A DNA stretch of 64,000 nucleotides from Fasciola hepatica (lineage: Eukaryota > Platyhelminthes > Trematoda > Plagiorchiida > Fasciolidae), in contig CANUEZ040000113.1 in the NCBI GenBank assembly GCA_948099385.1, positions 5,468,501 to 5,532,500 on the forward strand. Reading direction: 5' to 3'. How positions within the stretch are numbered: the stretch's first letter is position 1; every line of letters starts with the position of its first letter. The notes beneath the pieces are model-generated. The model was given only the letters and a program-made list of their open reading frames with translations. It made no database searches and had not been told where the DNA came from. Made by a program: the position numbers and the translations under genes. This document shows positions 35,283-46,748 of the stretch, one piece after another.

Positions 35283-35326
<44 letters not shown>

Positions 35327-35678
35327 ACAGATAAGATAAATCACACGTCAAATAGATAAGCAAGTTATTCACGAAAACAAAACTTCAATCGTGGAATGTA
35401 TTCGATATTGTCCGTTGCTAGCATAGAAATGATAAAAGGAAATCACATTTTGGATTTCATATCGAAGTCAAATACATGTATATATGAGGTTAATCTGCTG
35501 ACTATCAAGCACATGAGAAATTTCTCCCGATTTTGGAAATGACATCGCAAAACACCCCTATTTGACTTCACACAGAGTAACTCTCTTGAGTCTGTAGGGC
35601 ATGGAACAAAACGAAGAAAATATTACAAAACTGACGGAACCATGTTCGAACGAGCAGTCACTCTACCAAGGACAAACA
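34526..35678. other. No gene recognised; includes an (AT)n tract
   Basis: Short frames only, plus (AT)n at 35,289-35,322. The end nearest 35,678 is the 3' flank of the EF-hand gene, in which no canonical AATAAA was found. Confidence 0.4.
35289..35322. repeat. (AT)n microsatellite
   Basis: About 17 AT units. Confidence 0.95.
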
Positions 35679-36021
35679 TCACTTCTTCTTTGTCTTATTC
35701 ATGAATGTAGTGAACCATCGAATAGTTTCTTCCAGATCCAACTGACCGTCCCCGTCTTGATCGTGGTCGGCGATGAATTCTGCGATCTCCGTGTCTGTGT
35801 AACACGTACCCATCAGATTCAGTGCATGTTTGATTTCATTCACCGACAACCGGCCGGATCTGTCTGTGTCCAGCTGCTCGAATGCTTCACGAATCTGAGC
35901 CGCGCTGGAACACGAGGGAGAGAGGACAAATAACTAGACAAATCGGTCGATATGGATGAACTCTGCGACTGGTTAACACAAATCAAAACAGATATGCGAA
36001 CACTCACGTCAGAGAAGACAT
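35679..36021 (-). CDS. Small EF-hand calcium-binding protein (79 aa, two exons)
   Basis: Exon 1 is 36,008-36,021 (ATG TCT TCT CTG AC, then gtgagt). The intron is 35,905-36,007, ending 'tgttccag' on the minus strand. Exon 2 is 35,679-35,904. The spliced product is 79 residues and begins MSSLTAAQIREAFEQL. It has two canonical 12-residue calcium loops: DTDRSGRLSVNE (17-28) and DQDGDGQLDLEE (53-64), with acidic ligands at 1, 3, 5, 9 (loop 2) and 12 and Gly at 6. The rest is helical, with a Lys-rich C-terminus (NKTKKK). The layout fits the single-pair EF-hand proteins of about 8 kDa known from flukes such as Fasciola and Schistosoma, which act as calcium buffers or sensors in tegument and larvae. 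A TATA box lies about 53 bases upstream of the ATG. Loop residues and splice sites are all intact, so I read it as functional. Confidence 0.85.
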
Positions 36022-36073
36022 GGATGTATGACAACGATATGAATCTGCACACCACTAGCCTACAATAACAGTG

Positions 36074-36080
36074 TTTTATA
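36074..36080 (-). promoter_or_regulatory. TATA box of EF-hand gene
   Basis: The minus strand reads CCGCTATAAAACAC, with TATAAAA at this position. Its distance to the ATG (53 bases) leaves a 5' UTR of roughly 25 bases if transcription starts about 30 bases downstream. Confidence 0.6.
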
Positions 36081-36615
36081 GCGGAGAGCAGCGTCTGATC
36101 CACGCCCCCGCGTAACACAGTGCTTCCTGATGTACGTGAGGTCACACGCGAAACAGAAGCCGTATCCCTATTGGTTGAATAGATCACGTGTGACTAGCTA
36201 GATGCACCAATCAACACTGACTCATGGAACAAGGGATAGAAAAGGGAACCAATATGACAGAAATAGTTGAAAATCCTTGTTCGGAAACAGTCCGAAACCC
36301 AGAGATCAGGAATCCTAATATGGAATCCAAACTAAGAGCAAACAACGTGGTAAATTTACAAACGCTGTCTATTTATTTTTATATAGTATCATCACCCAGT
36401 CCATCACCACCATAAAAACAATGTAACTATTTCTCATAATCCCCGTACGCTGGTCGAACAGAGAGAGCTATGGTTAAGACTGAATTCCGCTTTCCATTCT
36501 TATGTGTGCTGGTTTGTTTATTTATATGTGCATATTTGTGTGCGCGTATGTGAATGCGCACAGCAGAAACTCTATCATAACCCTTTGAAGTTTTCCGTAT
36601 TTCATTTCGTTGCAG

Positions 36616-36696
36616 TTCTTCTCATCAAGTCAAAAGTTGACAAGCCTTACACATATACGCAATTTGATCACCTTCCGGAACCGCACTTTATCCCGA
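36616..36696 (+). CDS. Candidate internal exon, product unknown
   Basis: The acceptor 'tttcgttgcag' and the donor 'gtaagt' bracket 81 bases. One frame is open with the phrase LLIKSKVDKPYTYTQFDHLP and then EPHFIPS; the second frame is also open, the third has a stop. Both splice sites are near consensus. No flanking partner exon was identified and I do not recognise the product. A candidate exon on the other strand lies 87 bases away. Confidence 0.3.
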
Positions 36697-36782
36697 GTAA
36701 GTGACCACCCAGTAGATTGACTCTGCGTATGTCAAACTGTGCACTATCAACCTGACCACACACAGATGATTGTTACACTCAC

Positions 36783-36893
36783 GGTTTCAAGTCAAAGTTC
36801 ACGTGACCCTTACTCAACTGGAAATCGATGCTGTCGGACTGAATCACGGAAGGTAACCGGATAAATAATTCAAGTGGTCTAACTGAACGAAAC
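36783..36893 (-). CDS. Candidate internal exon, product unknown
   Basis: On the minus strand 'cctttcag' precedes 111 bases and 'gtgagtg' follows. One frame is open with SVRPLELFIRLPSVIQSDSI and then DFQLSKGHVNFDLK, phase 1 in and phase 0 out (two trailing bases). The mix of hydrophobic and charged residues looks coding, but I cannot name a family. It could belong to a minus-strand gene upstream of the EF-hand gene. Confidence 0.3.
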
Positions 36894-36899
36894 CTGAAA

Positions 36900-37849
36900 G
36901 GAAAATCAACAAATTTAGATCAGTGTTTTTTTTTGAGAAGTATCCTTTTTATACAACTGTATTGGTGAGCATTCAAAAGAGAAAACATTCGGCAATTCGA
37001 GCTGTTTTTAATGTTTTCGAATAAGGAACCCTTCGTTAAGTCCGGCTAACGACCCGTCAATGATTCAGAAATCGAAAATCTTCGCCTAGAGTTTGTTATT
37101 TTGTTTGCCCTCATTCAGCTAGGTATAACATTGTAACAGTCGATGATTGTTCAAGGGAATACATGAATATCGTCGAAAACCACTAACAGAAAGGTAAAAA
37201 CGAATACCCGATTCGAATAACCATTTGCTACTGAAAAGTGATTCAAGTATTGTTCGATGTATTAAATGGATTTCTCAGCCAAAACTCACCAGTCGCCCAT
37301 ACTTATATAAACAGAAGCTTCTTTTCACAAACTCCGACTATGGGGTATGAATTAACCAACTACCTGATGAAAGACGTGGCCCCGTTTACGTAATTCCTTG
37401 AAGTAATATTATCCTATCTGGACGTCTGCCATCTAAAGCTATTATAAGTGTTTCGAACCGATTGGTTTCTTCCACCAATATGGGTTTTCCCGTCGTTACT
37501 CAGTCTTGTCTCTGTGTATGTTGTTTTCAACAGCAACTCAGAGTATCACAGTCTGCCAATGAACTACGAACATAGAATGGACACCGAGAATGGCCTTGAC
37601 TCGTAGTCGCACAACGACTGCGCCTGGGGTTGGAAAACATTGACGGTCATCTGAGTACTGGAGTCAAAGCTGGCCACCTACTAGCTCGAGTAAGAACAAG
37701 GGCCATTAAGTGAGCGAGCCAAGATTTTTGATCTCACAAGACACTGGCAAAAGGGGTTCCAAGACAGTTTAGCTTGTAGCGTACTACTTTGTCTATGTGG
37801 TACACTAAATTATTGTCAACAATATCTAAGACGACACTAGCAAACTAAG
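36900..37849. other. No gene recognised
   Basis: AT-rich, short frames only. The last 100 bases are the presumed 5' flank of the small gene at 37,850; no TATA box is obvious. Confidence 0.4.
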
Positions 37850-38166
37850 ATGGGCGGAGGAGCGTGCTGCGATAAAAAGGCCAAAAGGGTATGTACATTA
37901 GGAATTAAAATGAAACAAAAGATGAGACACAAACTCACAGTTGTTCGCTGTTCTTGTGATCAGGAAATGAGCACCGAAGAGTCAATATCCGCCAATTTCT
38001 TCAGTTCATTTCAGTCTGACAGTCGTTCGTTGAACAGAACAGGATGGCATTGAGCGAAGTGCCAAGTGACGCCGTGGAAGCTTCTAAAATGTTTTGTTTC
38101 TCACAGTTAGTTCCGACCGATATAATTCCAAGACACTCCAAATCAGAAGATGAGACCGTGCCATAA
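37850..38166 (+). CDS. Candidate two-exon gene for a 32-aa acylated peptide
   Basis: Exon 1 (37,850-37,888) encodes MGGGACCDKKAKR and is followed directly by the donor 'gtatgt'. Exon 2 (38,107-38,166) follows a strong acceptor, 'gttttgtttctcacag', and in the same phase encodes LVPTDIIPRHSKSEDETVP and TAA. The intron is 218 bases. Gly at position 2, adjacent Cys at 6-7 and a KK.KR cluster fit N-myristoylation plus palmitoylation and a basic membrane-binding patch. The product would sit on the inner face of a membrane. No family is recognised, and a longer gene with another exon arrangement is possible. Reading through exon 1 without splicing gives a less convincing 67-residue frame. Confidence 0.45.
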
Positions 38167-38597
38167 TGAAAGATTTATTGACAGCCTTTTTGTATTGCGC
38201 GGTGATGATGGTCAAAAAGATGTGTGTGTTTTACATTAAAATGTCGGTACAACAAAGGAGTGTTGTACCGAGGGACGTTGAGAATCATGGAAAAAGTCGG
38301 AAATGTACAGGTACCTACAAGCTCGAACTTTTAGGTAGTTTTCCCCAGGATGGAGCGGGTTGATCCGGAAAATCAGCGGGCAGTAGGTACACCAACTAGT
38401 GAGGGTAAAAACGGGCATGTTGCCTACATATGAAGATGTAAGAATGTACAAATACAAATTAACAATAATAGATCAACTCGAATCAGTCAATACGTGAGGA
38501 ATTTAAGGGAAAATAAAAGTTTTATCGTAACCTGTGCCTTCATATTGAGGAGACTGTACTCCTCCCCACCTTTTTGATGATTGTATAATAACAGAGC
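38167..38597. other. No gene recognised
   Basis: 3' flank of the small gene. AAAATAAAAG near 38,510-38,520 could supply a poly(A) signal. Confidence 0.3.
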
Positions 38598-38760
38598 TCA
38601 TCATGCCTTATCAACGCTTAGATCACCCATTGAAAATTAAGGCCGCATTGTACAACTTTTTCATCTTCGTTGCTGATGATTCCTAACAAGAATGGAACTG
38701 CTTCGTAGAGCATTCATAACTTTTAGTGATGATTTGAGCGTTGATGCTGCATGACGAGTA
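38598..38760 (+). repeat. Inverted hammerhead-like repeat
   Basis: Left half 38,598-38,665 and right half 38,690-38,760 are divergent reverse complements of each other, and both match the unit at 31,565-31,640 ('catcatgcagcatcaagg', 'ccactgaaaattatgg'). Between them is an exact CTGATGA (38,673-38,679). Then comes a weak stem, GGAAC (38,694-38,698), a perfect TGCT/AGCA hairpin (38,699-38,712) and TTC. This is the order of a hammerhead core with one altered base in GAAAC. Confidence 0.5.
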
Positions 38761-40386
38761 ATATTATTCTATTGCACTACTTCTGTTCTCATAGCAGGAC
38801 AACCTTCAACCAGGTCACAGTAGTTTCTCTCAGATGCCATACTTATCCACCAGGTTTCGTCTGGGAATTGGTTGAACCTTTCATGTGGGATTTTGTGTCC
38901 TATTCCTCCAAGTCGCCACCAAAAGTGGCAAATTAGTCTTAAATTTAAAAAGACATCCTCTTGAATGAAAGCTTGTTTCAAGGAAGTTGGTTCCACAACT
39001 TTTGCAATCCAACCACTCACACGGAGGGGATCACGGACCCGCTGGATCCAGGTGAAATCTTGCCTTTGTACTACGGTGGGCTGCAGCCTGCGATTACTCC
39101 AAATCGGACTAGCTCAGGCTCGTATTTTTTGCCTGTGAGGAGGTCTCTTTCGGTGGTCAAAAGATTATCACAGTTGAATTTAGACTTTGGTGCAGCCGGT
39201 TCGAATTCTATCATCGCCGGTTACTTTCCCATCTGACATCCTTTGATTGGACCGGACTCCGCTCCGGAACTATTCAAGTCAAGTTAGATGGGTGCTCCGT
39301 GAACTCCAAGGGGTGAATATTACTCCGTTGTCGTACAAAAATAGAGGAAGTCTGCACGGATTACATGTATGAGCTTAAGTGACATTGCTGGGTTTTTTCG
39401 GAATGAATGTCTTCTGTCGAATTGTTAGGAGATTTGAAGAATCTTTCAAACAACATTGTCCGTACCAGAACTGTCCCAGGCGTGCCATCTGCAGTCGAAA
39501 GGTTCACGAGCCCATACACTTTTGTCACTCAGCAACTAGCTATTGTTGGACCAGACTCAACGTCTGTTCAATTATTCAAAAAAAATATAAGAACCTCAGG
39601 CTTGAATTTAATCGACTTGGGTTTGACTGACTGACTTTGCGTAAAACGGAGCGGCATTTGTATCTCATTGGGGTTTCTTTTCAGATAGAGAAGCTTGGTG
39701 GGAGACTACAATGGGTCAATACGATTCAACCTCAGTTTCTAAGAATTCTCTGATAATGTGAATTAGTCACCAAGCCCTTTGGTGTCGTGTCCTATGTTGT
39801 ATATTTCATTACCAATTTATTGAGTAAGTTTTTGGGGTGAATTTTCTTCAGTATTCGACCCCACCCCAAGACGATGCCTACTTGGCAGGTTAGAACTAAT
39901 TTGATTCACACTGGTGCAATTAACCAACCATTTGACTCAAGTAGAGCAATGCGAACTCTTTGCAGGCAAAACATTCAAACATTCAACAAGTGACCCAAAG
40001 TTGTTCATATTACCTTCATCTTCCACTCCTATACCTACATTAATATTCGTGGTGCTGAATTCTGCTAGCTCCTGGATTTATCTTTGAGTGGGCTGATGAT
40101 ATCCGCTCAGATAGGTCCTTCTTCTTTTGTTAACCAATGAATACTTTCTTCAGTCCCTTCACTGTTCTTATGGATTGCTGACCGGAGGCTGAAGGAACTT
40201 CGCATCATGGATTCATGATCTACCGATGATGCTTTATTTAAACATCACGAACCGGAAAATTAGGTTTACAATACGACTGGAGAAGCAGCATACTGTTCAC
40301 AAACTGCTCTTTTAACTCCAGTATCCAGCCTGCGTGATGGGAACTTCTACTACAGTAGGTTGGGCTGAGTACTACTTAGCTACTAC
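38761..40386. other. Mostly unassigned DNA with a SINE-A fragment and repeat-like frames
   Basis: 'ccggttcgaattctatcatc' and 'gccggttactttcccatctg' at 39,185-39,235 match SINE-A around its B box. Frames at 38,961-39,236 and 39,379-39,634 end with related phrases (IGPDSAPELFKS and VGPDSTSVQLFKK), which suggests a local or transposon-derived repetition. No host gene is supported. Confidence 0.4.
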
Positions 40387-40824
40387 CGTAACGGGAAATG
40401 CTGCAGCAAGGGAACGACATGAAGATCAAGGCAAACGGACGAACCAATCGGGGGCCACAGACAAAAGAACAGACAGCGAATATGTCGATGGCTTCCCGAA
40501 GCAGGCAAAAGGAGGCATACGGACTGGGGGAGGGGAAGCAGTGGGATCTTAGGAAACCAGCAAGATAGCCCAGGTGAGGGGCTGCCGATCAAACTGTCAA
40601 CTGGCACAGTCGGACCAACCGGATAGAAATGACTCCCAGGAAGGGCCAGCTATCGGCCACGGGCAACTGGCCAGAACGCAGCCGAAGTACTCAAGCAGCC
40701 GCAAGAGCAATGTTAATGCCGTGCAGTCTGGAAAAGGGTCCATATAAATGATTGTGTTTCATAACTTGACTAGGTTGGCTGTTGGAATACAAGTATCCTA
40801 CCCCGTGTTCTCGTCCATGTTATG
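40387..40824 (+). mobile_element. LTR copy of the Ty3/gypsy family (438 bp, ends decayed)
   Basis: Colinear with the solo LTR at 3,485-3,922 over its whole length, including 'atcaaggcaaacggacgaac', 'aaccagcaagatagcccagg', 'cggccacgggcaactggcc' and 'atataaatgattgtgtttca'. The ends have mutated (CGTAAC at the start, TTATG at the end), and no target duplication is visible. No internal sequence adjoins it, so it is an older solo LTR. Confidence 0.8.
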
Positions 40825-41715
40825 TTATGAGTAGTCTCTGAGTGGTGACATTCACAAGACAGTAGAATGACACACGGAGAAGGTAGGCTAATTTGGCAGC
40901 AGTACGATATACCGCAGCGGAATGGATGGGCATGCGGAAAGTAAAACAACGTTCTCCGTGGACGGTATCGAAACATGAATTCGTTGACGCATCCTGAGAT
41001 ATTTGTTCAATGTGAGTATTTTCCAAATTCTTCAGGTGCATGCGGATCCCCGGATCCTCGTTCTCTCGTGATTTGTTGCATTGACGAGTAAAGTCTGGCA
41101 CACAAACAACGTGGACTGAAAATATTCACATAAACCATAGAAATTACATGTAACCTGCGAATCCGAATGGGGGTTGGGAGCCATCTACATCAGAAGAAAT
41201 GAGAGTTTGTTATGTAACCGTTTGATTGAACACATTCCAAGTGGGATCCAAAAACTGTCTCCACACAAGAATGTATAAACCACGAGACGGGAAAAACACC
41301 TGCATCACTGAAGGCAAGGCAAATCTTAGAAAAATGACAAGTTCAGTCCTGACAAGTCATTTCAAATATTCTATTCCAAAGTGAGTTCACGGTGGCTATA
41401 GCGGTCAACGAATGGTTTGGACTTGGATAGAGAAGCTAAACTCGGCTAAATGTCTGTTAGTTATCTACAACTGCGGAACTATATATAGATGGGGCAGTCT
41501 TGCTGGTCAATGTGTTCTTTGTTCAGAGGTCTCCCACTAGCTACAGCGAGAAAACTCTCCCTGCGAACCATTTCGATTCATTGGTACAAAGCAGACCGGC
41601 TAAGAAAGATGTACGCTGATTGTAAGCAAAACCTTGCATGAGAACTTATCGGTTCACTGATGTACCTAAACGACCCAGCTGGTTGGTTTGTCCGACTGTG
41701 CTCGGATTGGTTGAT
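40825..41715. other. No gene recognised
   Basis: Short frames only. The region next to 41,715 may hold further decayed gypsy integrase sequence. Confidence 0.4.
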
Positions 41716-43740
41716 TCAGCTCCAATCAGTCCAGAAAACTGCTAGCCTCTGATTGGCCCACTGATCATGTTGGTTGGCTCCACTTCTATTTTCGATTCTG
41801 TGCAGCCGACGACGTGCTGTCTGCTTTGCTGTCTTTGATCTAGCCCTAATTTTGGTTGGGCGACTGCGTGCGTCAGTCAGCTGAACCAGACTGTCTGCAG
41901 ACGGCCTATGTGCCAATGCCCTCACACCTTTCAAGTTCGTCTTAGTTAAGAAGTGTTCCAGAATGGCAACTAAGCAAGCGTTCTGAACTAATGCAGTTCT
42001 GAATTCCTCTCGCAGTACGAAGAACTGAGGAAATTTCCGCTTCACCTCGGGTTGCCACCCCTTCCTGATTGCCGTAATCACGGACGACCAGTATCGTCTT
42101 GTCTGCTTCCGTCATTCTTCTCTCGAAACGGGCGCAACCGGCAAAATGGAGTGGCATTGGTCCGCTGTTGCGAATCGTGAGTATCGTGACAGGAAGTCCG
42201 CTTCCGGGATTGTCTTGCCGGGTCGATGCACGATGTCGTAGTTATAGGTTGCGAAGGCGATACTCCACGGTCGAATCATGTCAGCTGTGGATTTGGTGAA
42301 GGACTTATCTGGTTTATATAGGAACCGAAGGGTTTGGTGGTCGGTGAAAATCGTAAACTTCAGTCCGAATAGGTACTTGTGTAGTCGGCGTACCGCCCAA
42401 AAAACGGCTAATGCTTCCTCCTGCGTCTGGGAATAGCCCCTCTTTGCAGTATTGAGAAGACGTTAGATGCAGATGATTGGACATCCATCTTGTTCCAGAA
42501 CTGCTCCTATCTCCAATTCGGACGCGTCAGCGATCAGCATAGCAGGGTTAGATGATGCAAATGGGGCTAGTAATGGTCGGTCAACGATATTTTGAATGAA
42601 ATCGCGCAATATCTGTTCACGCTGTTCGTTCTTCTGCTCCACATAGGACGACTGAGCCAGCAGCAACGGTGGCAAGTTGAGAATGAATCTAGAGCAGTAC
42701 TGCAAACATTCATGAACTGATCGTAAGAGCTCCTGATTCTCCGGTGACTCGTTGCCAGACAAGGGTTTGAAACGATCTGGATCGGGTCGGTATCCGTTCG
42801 CATTCATAGTGAAATCGGGGAAATCTAATTCGGCGACACAGAATTTGCACCTAGGGCTTTGATCGATACTTTTCTTTCCAGGAACCTCCCCAACAGCTTT
42901 TGCAATCTGCTGTCGTGTTCTTCGTCCGTGGACCCAAAAATAAGCACATCATCCTGATATGCCATCACCCCATAGACACTAAAGATCATCTCATCTATTG
43001 CAGCCTGAAATATCCAGCATGACACACGCAAAGCGAATGGCAAGAAATTGTATTGGAACATGCCTCACGGAGTGTTGATGGATGGTGTTAGATTAGACTC
43101 CGTGAGCAGCGGACTTTGTAAGTAGGCATCAACCAAACCAATTTTTGAAAGATGCTTGCTAACAAGCCTGCATTTCATGGAGTCCTCCGATTCCACCGAA
43201 ATCACCGCAAATCCGGATTGTCTGTTCCGAACTCTTCATTGCCACCATAATCGCAGTCGCCCATTTGGATGAAGTCACACGCGCGATGACACCGTCTTGC
43301 TCCATTTTGGTAAGCACTTTCAGAACACCGTGTATCTAACCTTACGGTAATACTCGGTGATTTAGGAATACCGGATCACCATCCATTTCCAACTTCGTGG
43401 GCTCACCAGTCACGCCACCTTTGTTATTGGAGCATTGAGCAACCAAATGCTGGAGAATAAGCTGATCCACCGAACTCCCGGATGTCCTTTTGACGGGTAT
43501 CGATTGCTCCAAGGCAAGCAGTGTCTTCAAGCCCAGAATCAATGGACTGTCTACCGAAATCAGGAAACGTATCGGGATATAGTCGCCCTCCAACCGAACC
43601 ATTAGTGTAGTTTCACCCAGCAGTGAAAGTCCGTGACTAGTAACACCGTGAATGCAGAAAATAAAGCGATGATCGAAGTCGGAAAAGCTCCCGCCGTAAG
43701 AATGAGGACTAGCTTCCCCCCTTTAACACAGTCTGTCCAA
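41716..43740 (-). pseudogene. Ty3/gypsy retrotransposon pol relic (PR-RT-RH), YQDD variant
   Basis: Read downward on the minus strand: the end of a retropepsin domain (FLISVDSPLILGLKTLLALE; 43,342-43,602); RT with FLPFALRVSCWIFQAAIDEM and the catalytic AYQDDVLIFG (YQDD at 42,948-42,959); RT thumb (GYRPDPDRFKPLSGNESPEN) and the tether; RNase H near 42,300-42,560 (MLIADASELEIGAVLEQDG, then FTDHQTLRF in another frame); and a post-RH region (41,716-42,157). Frameshifts and stops are numerous. Gag, integrase and LTRs are not identified. It is a different lineage from the CsRn1-like relic at 46.7-49.2 kb, which has YIDD. Confidence 0.75.
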
Positions 43741-43812
43741 AAATTGGGATCACTTCAATTTGATCGAAATCCTGACACACGGTCGAATTTCAGATTACAC
43801 CGCTGACACTGT

Positions 43813-43832
43813 TCTCTCTCTCTCTCTCTCTC
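43813..43832. repeat. (TC)n microsatellite
   Basis: Ten TC units. Confidence 0.9.
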
Positions 43833-44129
43833 GTTAAATAATAGTGTTTATCGTAAATTTTTGGCTGTTGAGAGTAGTATCAGTTGTGTAAACTGGAATC
43901 CGACCTTATGTCAAGATTTCGACGGAATCGAGATGATTCTGAAATTTTCGGACATACCGTGCATGAGGGAATCCTGTTTCAGGCATAGTGCTTTGTAGTT
44001 AACCAAAAGTCTTGTTATACCTTTCAGAAAATGCACTAAACTAAGCATCATCTATGATTGCTGAAGGTCACTTTGTGTCACCCCAATAAGCAAAAGGGAA
44101 ATCGGTAGATTATAAACCGCATTTTAACT

Positions 44130-46420
44130 ACAACCAAAGGCATTATTATTAATGTAATTATTATAATTATGATTGTTATTTTCATTAGTAATAATAATAA
44201 TATAATTGTTCGAGAAAGAAGCACATTGGGCTATTATTCTAGTTAAATTCACCGAAGTCAAACAAATGCGCATGAGTATAACTAGTAGATTTGAATGCGT
44301 TATCAAGTAATTCATCATGCAGCATCAAGGTTCAACTCACCACTGAAAATTATGGATGCATTGGACAGCTGTTTCATCACGATTGTTAGGAAAAATCAGC
44401 AGTGCAAATCCACCGAACTTCTAACAGGATATGAATGCGAGTTGAACGATTGTGAGTCGATCACCTAACCACAAGTTTATCCGGACAGGATCTCAATGAT
44501 TTATTTAACTTCACCACCACATGATGTAGCACCCTACAGTCATTGTCCGCATTGCAATGGAATCCTAAGAAGGAGATCAGTAAATTTCACCCAACTGTAT
44601 GCACTTCTGTTCGTCTGAAAGTATTCGAAAAACCTATTCCTACAAGCATTAGGTCGCGCGTTGAAAATGAGAGTGATTACCAGCTTGCTTACCGAAACAA
44701 ACATTTCACAACAGAGGCCCCAGCATATATATTCAATTCCATCTCACACTCCCTCGATTGCACCGGAAAGCCTTTTTGCACATGTTTTCTTGATAGGACT
44801 CTACTGTTATCACTGATTCGAGACTGTTTCACTGATAGAACTCAACCAACAACCCTCGGACGTGAAATTTTTGATTTTCTACCTGTCAATGCAGGAACAT
44901 TTTCAGGAAGCCATCCTATCTCCTTTCCTTTTAAATTCGTAACTAATCCAAAGCTTCTGATGATCTTCTGACTAAGTACTCTGATGATGTTGCCAGTGGA
45001 ACCAAATCTGACGACAACTTTCAGTTGTCTGGACTTAGTGATATATTACCTTCTATTATCCAGTGGTCGACGTGGTTACATTTATCTCCTAATATATCCA
45101 CGTGTAATGACATTCTATTTTTCACTTGCCAGAGAAGGACTTCTGTCTTCGATCGAAAGTAGTTGCTCTTCCTAATATATGGATTATAAGATGATACCTA
45201 AACTTCGATCAGTGAAGTATCTTGGCATAAACATTTCTCAAAACCTCTTGCGCTTCCAACATATAACTAATGGATTCACAGAGATTGAATGATTATCATT
45301 TAACATTTTACTTCTCAGATCCTTACACGTTCCACGATACCTAATTACAATTTTCGCATATTCTTGTGTGATATCACAATTCATTCATTGTCATCTCTGT
45401 CATCTCTGCCGACCTCCAAATGTAAGATTTTATCATTTTGAGAAGGTCTGTCAAAGGTTTATCACTATCTAACGGTGTCTCCCATGTTGGTGTTACGAAT
45501 TTCCCTACAGAGAAGCACTTAACTTCGTGCGAAAATCTTTGCACATATATCCTAACTGACTCGATTCATCCACTGCAGATGCATTTGATTGTGTGTGTTC
45601 TTTGTCCACTAGGTGCAAACTCAACTTATTCTGCTCCCGGACAACCTTCTATCACTTTTCTGTTCTACTCTGTTTTGCAAGGTACCTCAACAACCTATGA
45701 CTTGTGCCCGGTGAATTCAAAAACGCTCTTGAAAAGAGAAGTCAGAATCACAATATTGCACGATTTATTTCCAGGACGATTTCGCTGCATAGCTACACAG
45801 TGCGTATTACAGACAACAGTTAATATCCCAGTTTATATATGATCGAAAGTATGCCAACATCGACGAACTGATAAGATACCATGATCATCAATAGCCCAGC
45901 ACTTACTGATGACGCAACACCATGTTGACAAAGAAACAGCGTTTTGGATAATTTAGAGAACAGAAAACACGGGACTGCTTAGATTGACTGAAACGATAGC
46001 AACCAAGCTACGGAAACCAACGCTGTGCAAACAGAACTGAATGTGACATAATGTCTACCATGGTGAAATGCACATGTACGTAATTTTGGTATCGTGCTCT
46101 TGCTCATATTTAAACTTTGGCATTAACTGCTGTCAGTAGTGTGCACTGTGTATGGATGCAGCGAAATCGTCCTGAACACAAATCGTGCAATATTGTGATC
46201 CTGACTTCTCTTCTCACATTCATCATGTCTGTTTCAAAAATGTTTTGTCTTAACTCATTTCGTTATCACTTTTCTACTACTAGTTGGACCGAGTATTTAT
46301 CTTATTCTTTTTAATTATTCGAGTGTACAACAAGTTTATCTAAACAACAGTGTACCGATAATCTTGGAGCCGATAATCCATGGCTTGGGATGAATGAAGC
46401 CACAATTTGACTTGACTTGA
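44130..46420 (+). mobile_element. CR1-derived composite repeat, copy B
   Basis: Sister of copy A at 31,463: near identical from 44,213 ('gaagcacattgggctatt') through the same RT fragments to about 45,060. It then resumes matching at 45,420-45,680 ('gagaagcacttaacttcg') and 46,275-46,400 ('ttaattattcg', 'ataatccatggcttggg'). Compared with A it lacks 27 bases after 44,800, lacks the 'agcttcaaacggtcgcaa' stretch near 44,545, and lacks the foreign insert. It shares the deletion of the first catalytic box, so both descend from one already defective master. Confidence 0.75.
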
Positions 46421-46748
46421 GACGGGGGTACTGTGATTGGGATGCTTGGAGAAGAGCCATTCGTCGACCGTTGTTTCACATTACGTATGCGTACCCGGTA
46501 CTCCTCTGACCACTCGTCCTCATACTTGTACACTCCGATGTTATATGTTCACTAGGATACCTGATGAGCGGCAACAACCGCGAAACCAGTCGTGTGCTTC
46601 CGGGGAAATTTTGTCCACTCGTTTACATACTACTTACTATCAATATGAGCGCTTGCACATGCAGCCTCGTTGTTCGTTGGGTTAGCAGTGACCCAGACAC
46701 GAATAACTATGAGAAATTACAGTTGTGATTCATTTGTGGGCTCTTCAA

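Noticed and set aside
35601..35933. 110-codon plus-strand frame
   Set aside because: It is the shadow of the EF-hand exon on the minus strand, which has intact calcium loops and splice sites.
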